Below, piece after piece: positions 18,380 through 27,274 of a stretch of DNA of 64,000 nt. This stretch comes from JBBQVS01 sp964250765. Its GTDB lineage: Bacteria; Chloroflexota; Ktedonobacteria; Ktedonobacterales; Ktedonobacteraceae. Numbering within the stretch: position 1 is the stretch's first letter; each line of letters begins with the position of its first letter. Below the pieces are notes generated by a model. That model was not told where the DNA came from and did not search any database. It saw nothing but the letters and a program-made list of their open reading frames with translations. Where the stretch lies: positions 1 to 64,000 of the forward strand of contig CAXUHF010000016.1 in NCBI GenBank assembly GCA_964250765.1. The letters run 5' to 3'. A program made the translations under genes and the position numbers.

Positions 18380-19464
18380 CAGACCTCCCTCTTTTTCTTT
18401 GTACTCAGGTCGCCAAAGGGAGAAGAACTCAGTTCTCCAATCAGTTGATCCAGAACGAGTATCCGAGTACGCCACGGAAGCAATGGACGCTGCTGTTGCT
18501 TCGCTGTTTGTACAGCTTCCAGCAGATGGGCAAGCTCTCTACTCAAATGTTGTTGTTCGGCTTCGATCTGATTGTAGCGTTGAAGCCGCGAGATAAGAGT
18601 ATTGAGCGAGTACGCGATTTGCCAGAGTACATTTTCTCTATTCAATGGGGCGCGTGCCTGGAAGTTGCCGTTTGCTACCTGAACGTGGGTTTGCAGGATG
18701 ATTTGCATGCCTATATCAAGTTGTTGTTTTTGCTGAAGCTCTTGCTCTTGTCGCTCAATCTCGCGCCGTTCGAGCTTGGAGATTTCTTCAGCGCGGTCCG
18801 CTCGTGCGATTGCTTGTGTCGCGCTACGGACCCAAAGATACACAATCACCGCAACAAACGACTGCAAAATAATCGGACGTACCAGCACATCATAGGTAGC
18901 TGTTGAGAGCAAGTAACCAAGAGCAATACTATGATGTTCGAGCGAAAGATCAATGATGATAAAGAGACAGTTCAGGAGAATGACCACAAACACGCTCCAA
19001 GACGGAAAAAAGGCCACCGCGACCAGCGTACTTTCTATAAGAAGGTCAAACGTTGGCAAGTTGCTTACATCTAACCCACCCGGATTCATCACTAATGACA
19101 GAGCAATACCTGCGCCTAAGACAATGACAGATATCACTCCTGCAAGTGTGCGGTAGCCGAGTCGATTGAGGGCAAGTGCGAGGACGTTGATACATAGCGT
19201 GAAGACAAGCAGAACAAGAAAGGGGATATTACGACTTATAAGAGCGACGGGTAATGGAAGAAGTGTAAAGATGGTCATCCAAAATAAGGTAGTACTGGCA
19301 AGTCGTCCTCGCCGTGCTGCTTCTCGCTTTTGAAAAGAGGCTAAGGGTTCTGGTTCTTTGGGAGCCGTCAAACGATACCACCACTCCCAGGGGTGAGAGA
19401 GAGACGAGCGTGTGTGTGTTTGGGCATCCTTCAACAACATATGTGTTGATCTATCCATGTTCAT
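18379..19464 (-). CDS. Integral membrane protein with coiled-coil tail (paralogue A)
   Basis: The 361-residue protein has a short basic N-terminus ending REAARRGRLASTTLFW, then about six hydrophobic segments between residues 55 and 215. A cytosolic Gln/Glu-rich coiled coil follows (SKLERREIERQEQELQQKQQ), and then a segment resembling a HAMP-linked helix (VANGNFQARAPL...NTLISRLQRYNQIEAEQQHL). No kinase, GGDEF or other output domain is attached. It is closely similar to the protein encoded at 21052-22116. It may be an unassigned membrane sensor or scaffold. The stop overlaps the start of the MBL-fold gene. Confidence 0.85.
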   Translation of the reverse strand: MNMDRSTHMLLKDAQTHTRSSLSHPWEWWYRLTAPKEPEPLASFQKREAARRGRLASTTLFWMTIFTLLPLPVALISRNIPFLVLLVFTLCINVLALALNRLGYRTLAGVISVIVLGAGIALSLVMNPGGLDVSNLPTFDLLIESTLVAVAFFPSWSVFVVILLNCLFIIIDLSLEHHSIALGYLLSTATYDVLVRPIILQSFVAVIVYLWVRSATQAIARADRAEEISKLERREIERQEQELQQKQQLDIGMQIILQTHVQVANGNFQARAPLNRENVLWQIAYSLNTLISRLQRYNQIEAEQQHLSRELAHLLEAVQTAKQQQRPLLPWRTRILVLDQLIGELSSSPFGDLSTKKKREV

Positions 19465-19527
19465 ACGAATATATTGCTCCTTTTTAAAGATGTGAGCGGG
19501 AAGAGAGACATGTGTATCTTTGCTTCC

Positions 19528-19908
19528 TTACTGTTGCTGTTCTTCCTCTAGAGAGGCGCAAGAAGAATATCCTTCTTCCCTCTTTTCCTTGATGCTCGCA
19601 CACGTTCTCTGTCTCATATGGGAATGAAGGATGAGTTCATCATCCTCTTCAGGTTGCATCCGAGCCTCTGACAGCCGACGAAGCGTTTGCTGGTAGAGAG
19701 ACAGGACATAGCCGAGAGAACCTCCCACGAGCACGAGGAGGCAGGCGAAATCGACGACAAATATTTGCCATGCGAGAATGGTGAAGCCATCGAACGAGAG
19801 TTGTATGAAAAATACTCCACCAAGGACGACGCATGTAAGCACTCCTGTCAGGATGAGATTTCTCAGTGGTGGATGCATCATGAGAGCTTTGAATTGTCGG
19901 AGGTTCAT
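19528..19908 (-). CDS. Small two-helix membrane protein
   Basis: The 126-residue protein has two hydrophobic helices (LILTGVLTCVVLGGVFFIQL, about 19-38, and a second at 46-70) followed by a charged cytosolic tail rich in Glu and Gln. No family was recognised. The ATG overlaps the stop of the upstream O-methyltransferase gene by 4 bp (ATGA), which supports both its reality and co-translation. It lies between the two paralogous membrane proteins and may act with them. Confidence 0.75.
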   Translation of the reverse strand: MNLRQFKALMMHPPLRNLILTGVLTCVVLGGVFFIQLSFDGFTILAWQIFVVDFACLLVLVGGSLGYVLSLYQQTLRRLSEARMQPEEDDELILHSHMRQRTCASIKEKREEGYSSCASLEEEQQQ

Positions 19909-20927
19909 AGAGGAACTCCTTCAAATATCCAATGAGGCGAGTGTGTTGGCAGTGTTTGTGTCAATCGAAAGCCAGCAGATTCATACAGCAAACGAAATTC
20001 GTCTCCTGTACGTTCGCCACCTTCTTGCTCTAGGCCCATCCAGAGATCAAGACCCTTTGCAAAGGAACCTTCATTGTTCAGAGGTGAGACGACCTGCTCA
20101 CACACCAAAAGGACTGAATCGGGACGCATTGCCTGCCGACACGTCATCAGAATCTCGCGGCTGTGTTCATCACTCCAATTATGAAGGACTTCTTTGAGGA
20201 TATAGGCGTCCGCACCTTTCGGTATCTCGATGAAAAAATCTCCCGCCACCAGTTCTATGCTATCTATTTCATCGTGTGTCATTGGTCCACTGTGTGTTGT
20301 CTTGATACCCTCAATCACCGCCGGACGATCAAAGAGGATACCTTCAATAGTTGGATGATGTGCAATAATTGAAGTAAGAAGACTTCCACGTCCCCCACCA
20401 ACATCTACTACCCTCTTGATGAAAGAAAAATCATAGGCATGTGTAATAGCATCATCGACTATCGCCGAAAAGCTCGTGAGAGCAGCGTCGAAGAGACTGC
20501 CCTCTTCTTTGTGTTCATCAAGGTAGGCGTAGAGTTTCTTCCCGTAGAGCAATTCAACAGCGGGTACTCCCGTCTTCATAGTTTCCTCAAGGGCATTCCA
20601 TTCCTGGCGGACGCGTTTGCTTCCCATCATGCACGCCATTGCACGTAGAGACCCTGAGATGTCATCACGTAAACACGCTGAAAGGTCTGTGTTGGTAAAG
20701 GTGTGTGTCTCTTCCTCCTCAGCAAAAATACCATATGCTGCTAGGAAGCGGAGCACTCGATACACCCATCGCTCCTGGGTTCCTGTTGTCTGTGCTAGTT
20801 CTGCTGCCGATTTGTGCTCCTCGCCAATGAAGGTCGCGAAATTAAAGTGGGCAACCGCTTGAAGCGCAAACGACTTCCATTCTGCATTCAGAGCGTCAAG
20901 TAAGTGTTGTTGTGGTGGTACCTGCAT
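19905..20927 (-). CDS. SAM-dependent O-methyltransferase (plant-type/acetylserotonin O-MT family)
   Basis: The protein has an N-terminal dimerisation/winged-helix domain (LLDALNAEWKSFALQAVAHFNFATFIG) and a C-terminal Rossmann domain with motif I VVDVGGGRGSLL, acidic LFDRP, and the catalytic His in LKEVLHNWSDE. These enzymes methylate phenolic hydroxyls of aromatic polyketides and flavonoids, which suits a type II PKS locus. I prefer the ATG at 20927 (AGGACAGCA upstream) over a GTG at 20978. It is coupled to the downstream small membrane protein by an ATGA overlap. Confidence 0.93.
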   Translation of the reverse strand: MQVPPQQHLLDALNAEWKSFALQAVAHFNFATFIGEEHKSAAELAQTTGTQERWVYRVLRFLAAYGIFAEEEETHTFTNTDLSACLRDDISGSLRAMACMMGSKRVRQEWNALEETMKTGVPAVELLYGKKLYAYLDEHKEEGSLFDAALTSFSAIVDDAITHAYDFSFIKRVVDVGGGRGSLLTSIIAHHPTIEGILFDRPAVIEGIKTTHSGPMTHDEIDSIELVAGDFFIEIPKGADAYILKEVLHNWSDEHSREILMTCRQAMRPDSVLLVCEQVVSPLNNEGSFAKGLDLWMGLEQEGGERTGDEFRLLYESAGFRLTQTLPTHSPHWIFEGVPL

Positions 20928-21051
20928 TGCTGTCCTGTCTTTCTGTGCCTCATCTTTCACAAGAAAAGAGACTTGCACAAAGAGTATGAAAGAAAATGTC
21001 CCTATGCTATCCCAAAAAAGAAGCAGTGTTCCTCATGCATGTGCGATAGTG

Positions 21052-22116
21052 TTACATGCGTTCCCTTTCTGGACCCTGGTGAAGCTCTACAAGCCGTTCA
21101 TTCTCAGACTGAAGGCGTCGAATGGTCCCAACGGCAAGGGTAAGTTGCTCTTTTAGTTGCCCTTCTGTCTGTGCTGCCCGCTTGAGTCTTCCCACCATAT
21201 TCATGATCCCGACCGCAATCTGCCACAGTTCATTATTATGAATAGTGGGAACCTGAATCGTGTAATTTCCATTCGCCGCTTGTGCCAGCATCCCCAGTAT
21301 CTGCCGTTGGTGCGCTTCAAATTGTTGCTTCTCCTCGACGATCAGTTTTGCCTGCTCACCTCGAATGCGTGTTTGTTCCGCATTGTCTTGTGATAGCGCG
21401 ATGATTTCCTCCGCACGATCAGCACGAGCAATCGCTTGTAATGCGCTACGGACCCAAATATAGACAATCACTGCGACAAACACCTGAAGGATGACAGGAC
21501 GCACCAGCACATCATAGATGGAGGTAGAGAGGAGATGGCCTAAACTCATCGTGTGTCGCTCAAGGAGTAGATCAGTCACAATAAAGAGGGCATTGATGAC
21601 AACAACGACGAAGACGCTCCAAGAAGGGAAAAAGGCTACAGCAACCAGCGTACTCTCTGCTAGCAGGTCAAACGTAGGGAGGTTGCTGACATCAAGACCA
21701 CCAGGATTTGCAACGAGTGAGAGGGCAATGCCCACGCCTAAGACGACTACCGATATGACTCCCGCCAAGGTACGTAGACCTTTTCTGTTGAGAAGAAAGC
21801 CACATAGATTGACGAGCAGTGTCACGAGCAGTAAGACAAGCAGTGCTGTGTTGTGACTGAGAATGGCAACTGGGAGTGGAAGGAGCGTAAAGATGGTCAT
21901 CCAAAACAGGGTGGTACTGGCAAGGCGTCCCCGGCGAGCGGCTTCTCGTTGCTGAAGACTCGCGCCGAGAGCAGGTTCTGGAGGTGCCGTCCACCGATAC
22001 CACCACTCGAACCATCCTGGTTGCATTCGTTGAAGAGAAGCCTCTCCTTGTGGCAATGGGGTTGAAACAAGAGGACGCGATTCAATGGAAGGTGTCCTCC
22101 GTGTTGTATTCATCAT
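21052..22116 (-). CDS. Integral membrane protein with coiled-coil tail (paralogue B)
   Basis: This is a second copy of the architecture seen at 18379-19464. Both share REAARRGRLASTTLFWMTIF, the PGGLDVSNLPTFDLL segment and AFFPSWSVFVV, then diverge after the RADRAEEI boundary into different coiled coils. It has about six membrane helices, then a helical tail with a HAMP-like VANGNYTIQVPTIHNNELWQIA segment (written here AANGNYTIQV in this copy). Start at one of two tandem ATGs (22116, 22113); an in-frame GTG at 22131 is possible. Function unknown. Confidence 0.85.
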   Translation of the reverse strand: MMNTTRRTPSIESRPLVSTPLPQGEASLQRMQPGWFEWWYRWTAPPEPALGASLQQREAARRGRLASTTLFWMTIFTLLPLPVAILSHNTALLVLLLVTLLVNLCGFLLNRKGLRTLAGVISVVVLGVGIALSLVANPGGLDVSNLPTFDLLAESTLVAVAFFPSWSVFVVVVINALFIVTDLLLERHTMSLGHLLSTSIYDVLVRPVILQVFVAVIVYIWVRSALQAIARADRAEEIIALSQDNAEQTRIRGEQAKLIVEEKQQFEAHQRQILGMLAQAANGNYTIQVPTIHNNELWQIAVGIMNMVGRLKRAAQTEGQLKEQLTLAVGTIRRLQSENERLVELHQGPERERM

Positions 22117-22161
22117 AGTACAAAAACTCACTTCTTTCGTTTCAGAATTGTTTCCCTCTCG

Positions 22162-22695
22162 TCAAGGGTTGGTGAGCGGATGCGTGATGGAAGGGGAAGC
22201 AATGAATCCCTTCTCTTGCAGGTTCATAAGTGCATCTCTCACGATGTCGTACCGCTTTGACAATAATGTTGCGATTTCGGCAACGGTTTTGTGTCCGTCC
22301 ACCACAATGATGACCAAACGCTGTTCACGTGGGAGGGTCACGAGTTCCTGCTGTGTCACCTTGTGCAGAGCCATCGGCACTGTGTATGGAGTGAACTCTG
22401 CTGATTGCCTCGTCAATATATAAGATGACTGTTCCTCTCGTTCCACCTGAGATGAGAGCGGAGTATACTCCCAAGAAAGCTGCCCAAGGCGTTCTATAAA
22501 GTGAAATGCCTCGTCACCTGAGAGTCCTCTCCTTTGCTCATCCTGAAGAGAACATCTGCGTATCTCCCCATTTACGAGTACTACGCGCACAGTGCAGAGG
22601 TCCTGCATTCCAGGCACTTGCACTGCGTTCGCTCGTAATTCAATGCTTTGTTGCTCAAACATCCGTATCATTGTTCTGATATCCGTTCGGTACAC
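22162..22695 (-). CDS. Hypothetical protein with C-terminal winged-helix-like segment
   Basis: The 177-residue protein is not assigned to a family I can name. Residues 1-70 look like a small beta-rich domain (CTVRVVLVNGEIRRCSL). The last 55 residues (REQRLVIIVVDGHKTVAEIATLLSKRYDIVRDALMNLQEKGFI) resemble the winged-helix tail of DUF4388-like regulators. The GTG at 22695 has GGAAGGA six bases upstream; ATGs at 22671 and 22662 have no such support. It lies in the polyketide tract and may be a pathway-linked regulator. Confidence 0.7.
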   Translation of the reverse strand: MYRTDIRTMIRMFEQQSIELRANAVQVPGMQDLCTVRVVLVNGEIRRCSLQDEQRRGLSGDEAFHFIERLGQLSWEYTPLSSQVEREEQSSYILTRQSAEFTPYTVPMALHKVTQQELVTLPREQRLVIIVVDGHKTVAEIATLLSKRYDIVRDALMNLQEKGFIASPSITHPLTNP

Positions 22696-22836
22696 GCCGC
22701 GTCCTTCCCAGCAGTCGGCTCCTTGACTGCACCTCTGTGGGCAATAGGCGAAGCGTACCGGATTGTAGCGCTGACACCTGCCCCTAGCTTGTGTTCTCTC
22801 TCATGTGACTTTTGTGTGTGCTTCGTGTGTGATGTA

Positions 22837-23145
22837 TCATCTTTGGGAAGCTCCTCGTGCTAGAACACGATGCAAGACGATGGCAAGGAAAAAGAACCTT
22901 CCCTGATTCCTCTGTATTAGTGCAATACCAAGAAGGAGACCGATGATCAATCCTACTTGACCTTCGACATGACAGAAGAGGCTATACGCACCCTCTCTCT
23001 GCCTCATGGGAAAATACTGCTCAGATCGTGTATGCTCAATCATCTGCTGTCTTTCTCCTGCATTTTGACCCACGAATGCCATCCATCTCGCATCATGCGC
23101 GAGCGACCCCACACGATTCTGTCTGTGGTCAACTGGTTTTCGCAT
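22837..23145 (-). CDS. Possible small membrane protein
   Basis: A 102-codon frame begins 3 nt after the cyclase stop. It has a basic N-terminal half and one strongly hydrophobic segment (VGLIIGLLLGIALIQ, about 66-80) followed by another (GRFFFLAIVLHRVLA). The only ribosome-binding-like bases (AGAGG) touch the ATG, so translation would depend on coupling to the upstream gene. No family was recognised. It could be spurious. Confidence 0.4.
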   Translation of the reverse strand: MRKPVDHRQNRVGSLAHDARWMAFVGQNAGERQQMIEHTRSEQYFPMRQREGAYSLFCHVEGQVGLIIGLLLGIALIQRNQGRFFFLAIVLHRVLARGASQR

Positions 23146-23148
23146 CCT

Positions 23149-23601
23149 CTACGAGAATGAAGATGCCTCCAATATCGTTTTGATATGTTCCTGGTTTTTC
23201 TTCATGTGATCGAGCATATATGCAAGCATCCCCTCGTTTGTCCTCCCAGATTGAGGGTCTACCTCAAAATCTTGCATCCAGGTCATCTTTACCCCAACTT
23301 CAGTTTGTTCATAGCGCCAAAGGATGTTCATAAACAGGAATGGTGCAAGTGGAGACACACGCTGTGAGTTGGAGAGATGGTGCTTTCTATCGACCAATCG
23401 CCTTGATTGCCACGTATTTCCATGCACATCCGTCAGCTCGAATATGAGCCGCCAGCAAGTGTCTGAAAGTGGTATTTTTTCCAAGACACGAGCACCACCA
23501 TACTCGACAAAGAGGTTCGGCCACTGCTCTATGTCGTTTGTCTGTGTAAAGATGGTCTCAATATCTTCCTTGATTAGAATGGATTGTTCTGCTAATGGCA
23601 T
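23149..23601 (-). CDS. Polyketide cyclase/aromatase (SRPBCC fold)
   Basis: The 150-residue protein resembles single-domain aromatase/cyclases of type II PKS loci: I(E/D)TIFTQTNDIEQWPNLFVEYGGARVLE near the start and a C-terminal amphipathic helix (GMLAYMLDHMKKNQEHIKTILE). These START-like proteins fold and aromatise the poly-beta-keto chain. The ATG at 23601 has AGGAGG 7 nt upstream and follows the ACP stop directly. It is the only cyclase seen, so the folding outcome is open. Confidence 0.9.
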   Translation of the reverse strand: MPLAEQSILIKEDIETIFTQTNDIEQWPNLFVEYGGARVLEKIPLSDTCWRLIFELTDVHGNTWQSRRLVDRKHHLSNSQRVSPLAPFLFMNILWRYEQTEVGVKMTWMQDFEVDPQSGRTNEGMLAYMLDHMKKNQEHIKTILEASSFS

Positions 23602-23602
23602 C

Positions 23603-23884
23603 TTATTCCTCCTGCTTGACTGATGGGGGTGTTCCTGCCTGAACTGAAAGGGCATCTTGCACCAACGTTGTCACATCCCCAACTGTCAGACAGCGTTTGA
23701 CCTGCTGATCGTCGAGTGTAATGTGAAAGTGCTTCTCAAGTTGAAGAGCAAGCTCGACTCGCTCAAGCGAGTCGATGCTAAGGGACTCCAGAGGTGTTTC
23801 GACAGTGACGGTTGCAGGTTCAACATCACACTGCTCAGCGATCATCTGTTGTACGTCGAGAAAAGGAGTGTTTTGTGTTGTCAT
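23603..23884 (-). CDS. Acyl carrier protein of the type II PKS
   Basis: The 93-residue protein carries the growing chain on a phosphopantetheine arm at Ser39 in the SIDSLERVEL motif. Flanking helices read LDVQQMIAEQCDVEPATVTVE and LTVGDVTTLVQDAL, as in other ACPs. The ATG at 23884 overlaps the stop of the chain-length-factor gene by 4 bp and has AGGAGAAAAT upstream. A longer frame to 23944 is not needed. The position, between CLF and cyclase, matches minimal type II PKS sets. Confidence 0.93.
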   Translation of the reverse strand: MTTQNTPFLDVQQMIAEQCDVEPATVTVETPLESLSIDSLERVELALQLEKHFHITLDDQQVKRCLTVGDVTTLVQDALSVQAGTPPSVKQEE

Positions 23885-25200
23885 GGAAAGATTTTCTCCT
23901 GTTTTTCTTTGAACTCTGAGGACCATCTCCGTAATATCAGACATGCGTTCGCTCCACCAATACCACGGGCGTTCACTGCAATGACATCAAGTCGAGAAAC
24001 AGGGCGAGGCTGCTTAACGACAAAATCTAGCTCGCATTCAGGAGCGATGCTGTCGAGGTGAAGTGTTGCAGGGACCATATGATGCTGCAATGCAAGCAGA
24101 CCAATGACCACATCGACGGGTGTCGCTGCTCCAAAGAGATTCCCGAAGGCCGACTTTGGAGCACTGACTGGGACAGAATCCGCGTGCTTTCCCAGCGCAA
24201 GACGGATCGCTCGCGTTTCAGCAATATCCTCTTCAGGGACTGCTGAACCTGCTGCTAGGACGCAATCAATCTGTTCAGAGGTGACATGTGCTTTTTGCAT
24301 GGCACGCTGTATCGTGGCTGCATAGCGTGCTCCGCTTGGTTCAGGTCGGATGGGATCATATCCATCATTGGTTGTGGCCCATCCTGCAATTTCTGCGTAG
24401 ATGTGTGCTCCGCGACGGACCGCCTCCTCCTCCCGTTCAAGGAAAAGGAATGCTGCTCCCTCACCCGCAACGAGTCCATCGTGGCCCTGATCAAACGGTC
24501 TATAGGCAGATGTCGGACGCGTTGCTGTTTGCATGGACATGAGGCCAGAGGTTTCATAGCATAAAGCCGCATACGGAGAAAAAGGAGCCTCAGCACCGCC
24601 CGCAAACATACTGTCAGCGTAGCCTGCTTGGAGACAAGAGGCAGCGTGTTTGAGTGCGTATGCTCCTCCAATGCGGTCCCCCAAGAAGGTCCGCCCTATT
24701 CCTTTCAGACCCAACTGGATAGAAATGTTTCCTTGCACAGCGGCGGGGAACCACGCCGTTGCCATATACGGGCTGACGTCACGCGGCCCTTTTTGCCAGA
24801 GATTGGCAAGTTCGCGTTCTGCAAACTCCCAGCCGCCCAGATTGTTGCCAACGGTTATCCCAATACGGTCGCGTCCTTCTGTCTGCCATGTGTCATCTTG
24901 GCTCAGGGAAGATGACACGGGTTTCGGAAGGAACTGAGCATCTGCAATGGCGTGTTGGGCAGCGATGATGCCAAACATGGAGAAGCGATCTATTCTCCGC
25001 ACGAGACGTGTGGGAAGAAACTCTTCAGGACGGAAGTCAGTCCATTGTCCTCCCGACTGACAATGGACATGCGAGACGTCAAACGAGGTCAACGCCCGAA
25101 GTGCAGACTCACTAGAGGAAAGTTTGTCCCATAAGAGTGTGGGACCGATACCGTAAGGTGAGACGACGCCTACTCCTGTGATCACAATACGTGCCGTCAT
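23881..25200 (-). CDS. Chain-length factor (KS-beta) of the type II PKS
   Basis: The 439-residue protein has the full thiolase-like ketosynthase fold but lacks all three catalytic residues of its partner. The nucleophilic Cys is replaced by Arg176 (LGDRIGGAYAL), the first His by Ala317 (LAAGSAVPEED) and the second by Asn354 (KSAFGNLFGA); Lys349 is kept. This is the expected state of a chain-length factor, which pairs with KS-alpha and sets chain length. Actinobacterial factors usually carry Gln at the nucleophile site, so Arg is unusual. It overlaps KS-alpha by ATGA. Confidence 0.9.
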   Translation of the reverse strand: MTARIVITGVGVVSPYGIGPTLLWDKLSSSESALRALTSFDVSHVHCQSGGQWTDFRPEEFLPTRLVRRIDRFSMFGIIAAQHAIADAQFLPKPVSSSLSQDDTWQTEGRDRIGITVGNNLGGWEFAERELANLWQKGPRDVSPYMATAWFPAAVQGNISIQLGLKGIGRTFLGDRIGGAYALKHAASCLQAGYADSMFAGGAEAPFSPYAALCYETSGLMSMQTATRPTSAYRPFDQGHDGLVAGEGAAFLFLEREEEAVRRGAHIYAEIAGWATTNDGYDPIRPEPSGARYAATIQRAMQKAHVTSEQIDCVLAAGSAVPEEDIAETRAIRLALGKHADSVPVSAPKSAFGNLFGAATPVDVVIGLLALQHHMVPATLHLDSIAPECELDFVVKQPRPVSRLDVIAVNARGIGGANACLILRRWSSEFKEKQEKIFP

Positions 25201-26477
25201 CGTTCCTCTCCTTGCTGATACGTTCCCATAACCAGTGCCGCATGCAAACCTGAGAAGCCAGATGCTGTTGTGAGCAACCAGTGCATCTCGTGTGAGCGTG
25301 ATGTGTTTGGAACATAGTCCAAGTCACATTGTGGATCAGGATCACTGTAGTTGACGGTAGGATGAATTTGTTGTGCCTGTAGTGAGAGCGCACATGTCAC
25401 AACTTCTATGGCACTTGCAGCCGCAAGTGAGTGTCCTATCATGGACTTCGTAGAATTGATGGGAATGGTATATGCCCGCTCACCAAGTGCGGCTTTGAGT
25501 GCCTGTGTCTCACGAACATCGTTTTGCGGCGTTGAAGTGCCATGAGCATTGACAAAATCTACTGCATCTGACGAAAGATCAGCGTTTTTCAATGCAGTGA
25601 CGACCGCTCGTGACAAATCTCGACCATCTGGCGACATGTCTGTCATATGAGTTGCATGTTCTGTAATGGCCCACCCTGCAATCTCCGCATAGATGGGGAC
25701 TCCTCGCCGAAGAGCATGTTCTAATTCCTCAAGCACAAGGATGCCACTCCCTTCTGAAAGGACGAATCCATCTCGGCTGGCAGAAAATGGACGAGATGCC
25801 GTAGTCGGTTCTTCGTTGTGGTGTGAAAGACAATGAATAATATCGAATGCCGCGATGGTAATAGGGGTAATGGGAGCCTCAGAAGCTCCGGCGACGATGA
25901 CATCGTGCTCTCCACTGAAGATACTTTCATAGGCATATGCGATAGCGTCTACGCCCGCAACACAGCCGGTAGAGAGGGTAAGACACTCCCCTCCAAATCC
26001 ATAGCGCGAGGCAAGAGAGAGTGCCGCTGAATTTCCCATAGCGGCAGCGTAAAGATGCGGAGAAACCTCTGAGGAGTGGATGGAGTGACTCCCCTTCCCG
26101 GTGACGGCGACAAACTCCTCATCGAGTGTCTGTGTCCCACAGATGGCAGTTGCAAGAACGACACCAACTTCAGAGGGATCAATGTCTTCCAGTCGAGCGT
26201 CTTGGATCGCTTGTCGGGATGCGACTGTCGCGAACTGAAGAAAGCGGTCCATGCCCAACTCTTCGGGTGGTACTCCTTGCGAAACTGCATCGAAGTTTTT
26301 CACTTCGCAGACGACCTGAGCACCAAACTCATGCCCCCCAAAGAGCGAACTACACGTTGTTTCGTCTAAATGGATGGCTCCTGAAACTCCTGTGAGTAAG
26401 CTCTCCCAAAATGTCTCTTTCCCGATGCCGACTGGAGAAACGACCCCTAGTCCTGTAATGACGACACGACGCTTCAT
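25197..26477 (-). CDS. Beta-ketoacyl synthase alpha subunit (KS-alpha) of the type II PKS
   Basis: The 426-residue protein is the catalytic ketosynthase. The active-site Cys172 sits in LSTGCVAGVDAI, His312 in NAHGTSTPQND, and Lys344/His349 in KSMIGHSLAAAS. The N-terminus MKRRVVITGLGVVSPVG is typical. GGGAG lies 5 nt before the ATG. It is the first gene of the PKS operon. A primary-metabolism FabF is an alternative for KS-alpha alone, but the paired active-site-less KS, the ACP and the aromatase make the polyketide role strong. No ketoreductase is visible nearby. Confidence 0.92.
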   Translation of the reverse strand: MKRRVVITGLGVVSPVGIGKETFWESLLTGVSGAIHLDETTCSSLFGGHEFGAQVVCEVKNFDAVSQGVPPEELGMDRFLQFATVASRQAIQDARLEDIDPSEVGVVLATAICGTQTLDEEFVAVTGKGSHSIHSSEVSPHLYAAAMGNSAALSLASRYGFGGECLTLSTGCVAGVDAIAYAYESIFSGEHDVIVAGASEAPITPITIAAFDIIHCLSHHNEEPTTASRPFSASRDGFVLSEGSGILVLEELEHALRRGVPIYAEIAGWAITEHATHMTDMSPDGRDLSRAVVTALKNADLSSDAVDFVNAHGTSTPQNDVRETQALKAALGERAYTIPINSTKSMIGHSLAAASAIEVVTCALSLQAQQIHPTVNYSDPDPQCDLDYVPNTSRSHEMHWLLTTASGFSGLHAALVMGTYQQGEER

Positions 26478-27274
26478 GCTGCTCCCTTCTCAAAAAGTTT
26501 CACTGAAGAAGAATTTGTTACTGCATGGACAACCTGCCTCCATTGCCCGGTACATTCTCCGTGGAACAAACGACTATGAGCAAGAGATGGAGAAACGTTG
26601 AATGAATGCCGAAGAGGGAATGTCAGTAACGTTACATCATGGTCCAAGAGGGACCTTTCTCTTGAGAGAAATTCCCATCTTGGACGAGATGTTGTTCTGG
26701 AAGTATTAGCAAGCAGTATCACAGATATGCGGCATGAAATTGGTATAAGCGAGGATGTATGGACAAATTGGTAGTTTCTCCTCAATGTTGGTCGAGAACC
26801 GAATAGTGACTCTCCGCACATGCGAAGTTGCAGGTAGGATATCGTGGTCATTCTGATGTTCCTTGAAATAACAGTTGTGTTTCTACTGGTGTACTCGCAT
26901 TCGTTGGAGTGAATTGTCTCAATCCTCATCAATCATTGATGAGTACTTCTGCTGAACGCATCATTGCCTCTTCGTTAAAAGTACGTTCACAGACCTTATT
27001 CATGTGTGTTTTTGCACAATTTCTGTCATGTCACTCTCTCCTTGTTTGAAGGAAAGATGTTTTGGTTCCCCTTATCCACACTCACATGTATCGTATCAAC
27101 AGCTTCGCACTACAGAAGCACAGAGAAGCACAAAAAAGAAAGAGGAAAGCACGAAAGACGTACAATCGTATTCGAGAAGTGAAGCGTGTAGTTGTATCAT
27201 GAAGGTTGTGCCTCTTATTTTGTATGAGGTACAGGAGGAAAGGCAGTATGTCCTGTGGCTACGAGAAGAGGTTA
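26478..27274. other. Intergenic region upstream of the PKS operon
   Basis: About 800 bp without a credible gene. Two open frames exist (26474-26932 minus, 27004-27300 plus) but have biased, non-protein-like composition and no ribosome-binding sites. The region should hold the PKS promoter, and it contains the 19-bp palindrome at 26926-26944. Confidence 0.6.
26926..26944. promoter_or_regulatory. 19-bp perfect palindrome, candidate operator
   Basis: CTCATCAATCATTGATGAG is a perfect inverted repeat with 9-bp arms around one base. It lies 449 bp before the KS-alpha start, in non-coding DNA. The form fits the site of a dimeric regulator. No T-run follows on either strand, so it is not an intrinsic terminator. 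Confidence 0.5.

Noticed and set aside
26474..26932. 152-codon frame upstream of KS-alpha
   Set aside because: Ser/Arg/Thr-rich, low-complexity composition, no ribosome-binding site and no family. It overlaps the expected PKS promoter.
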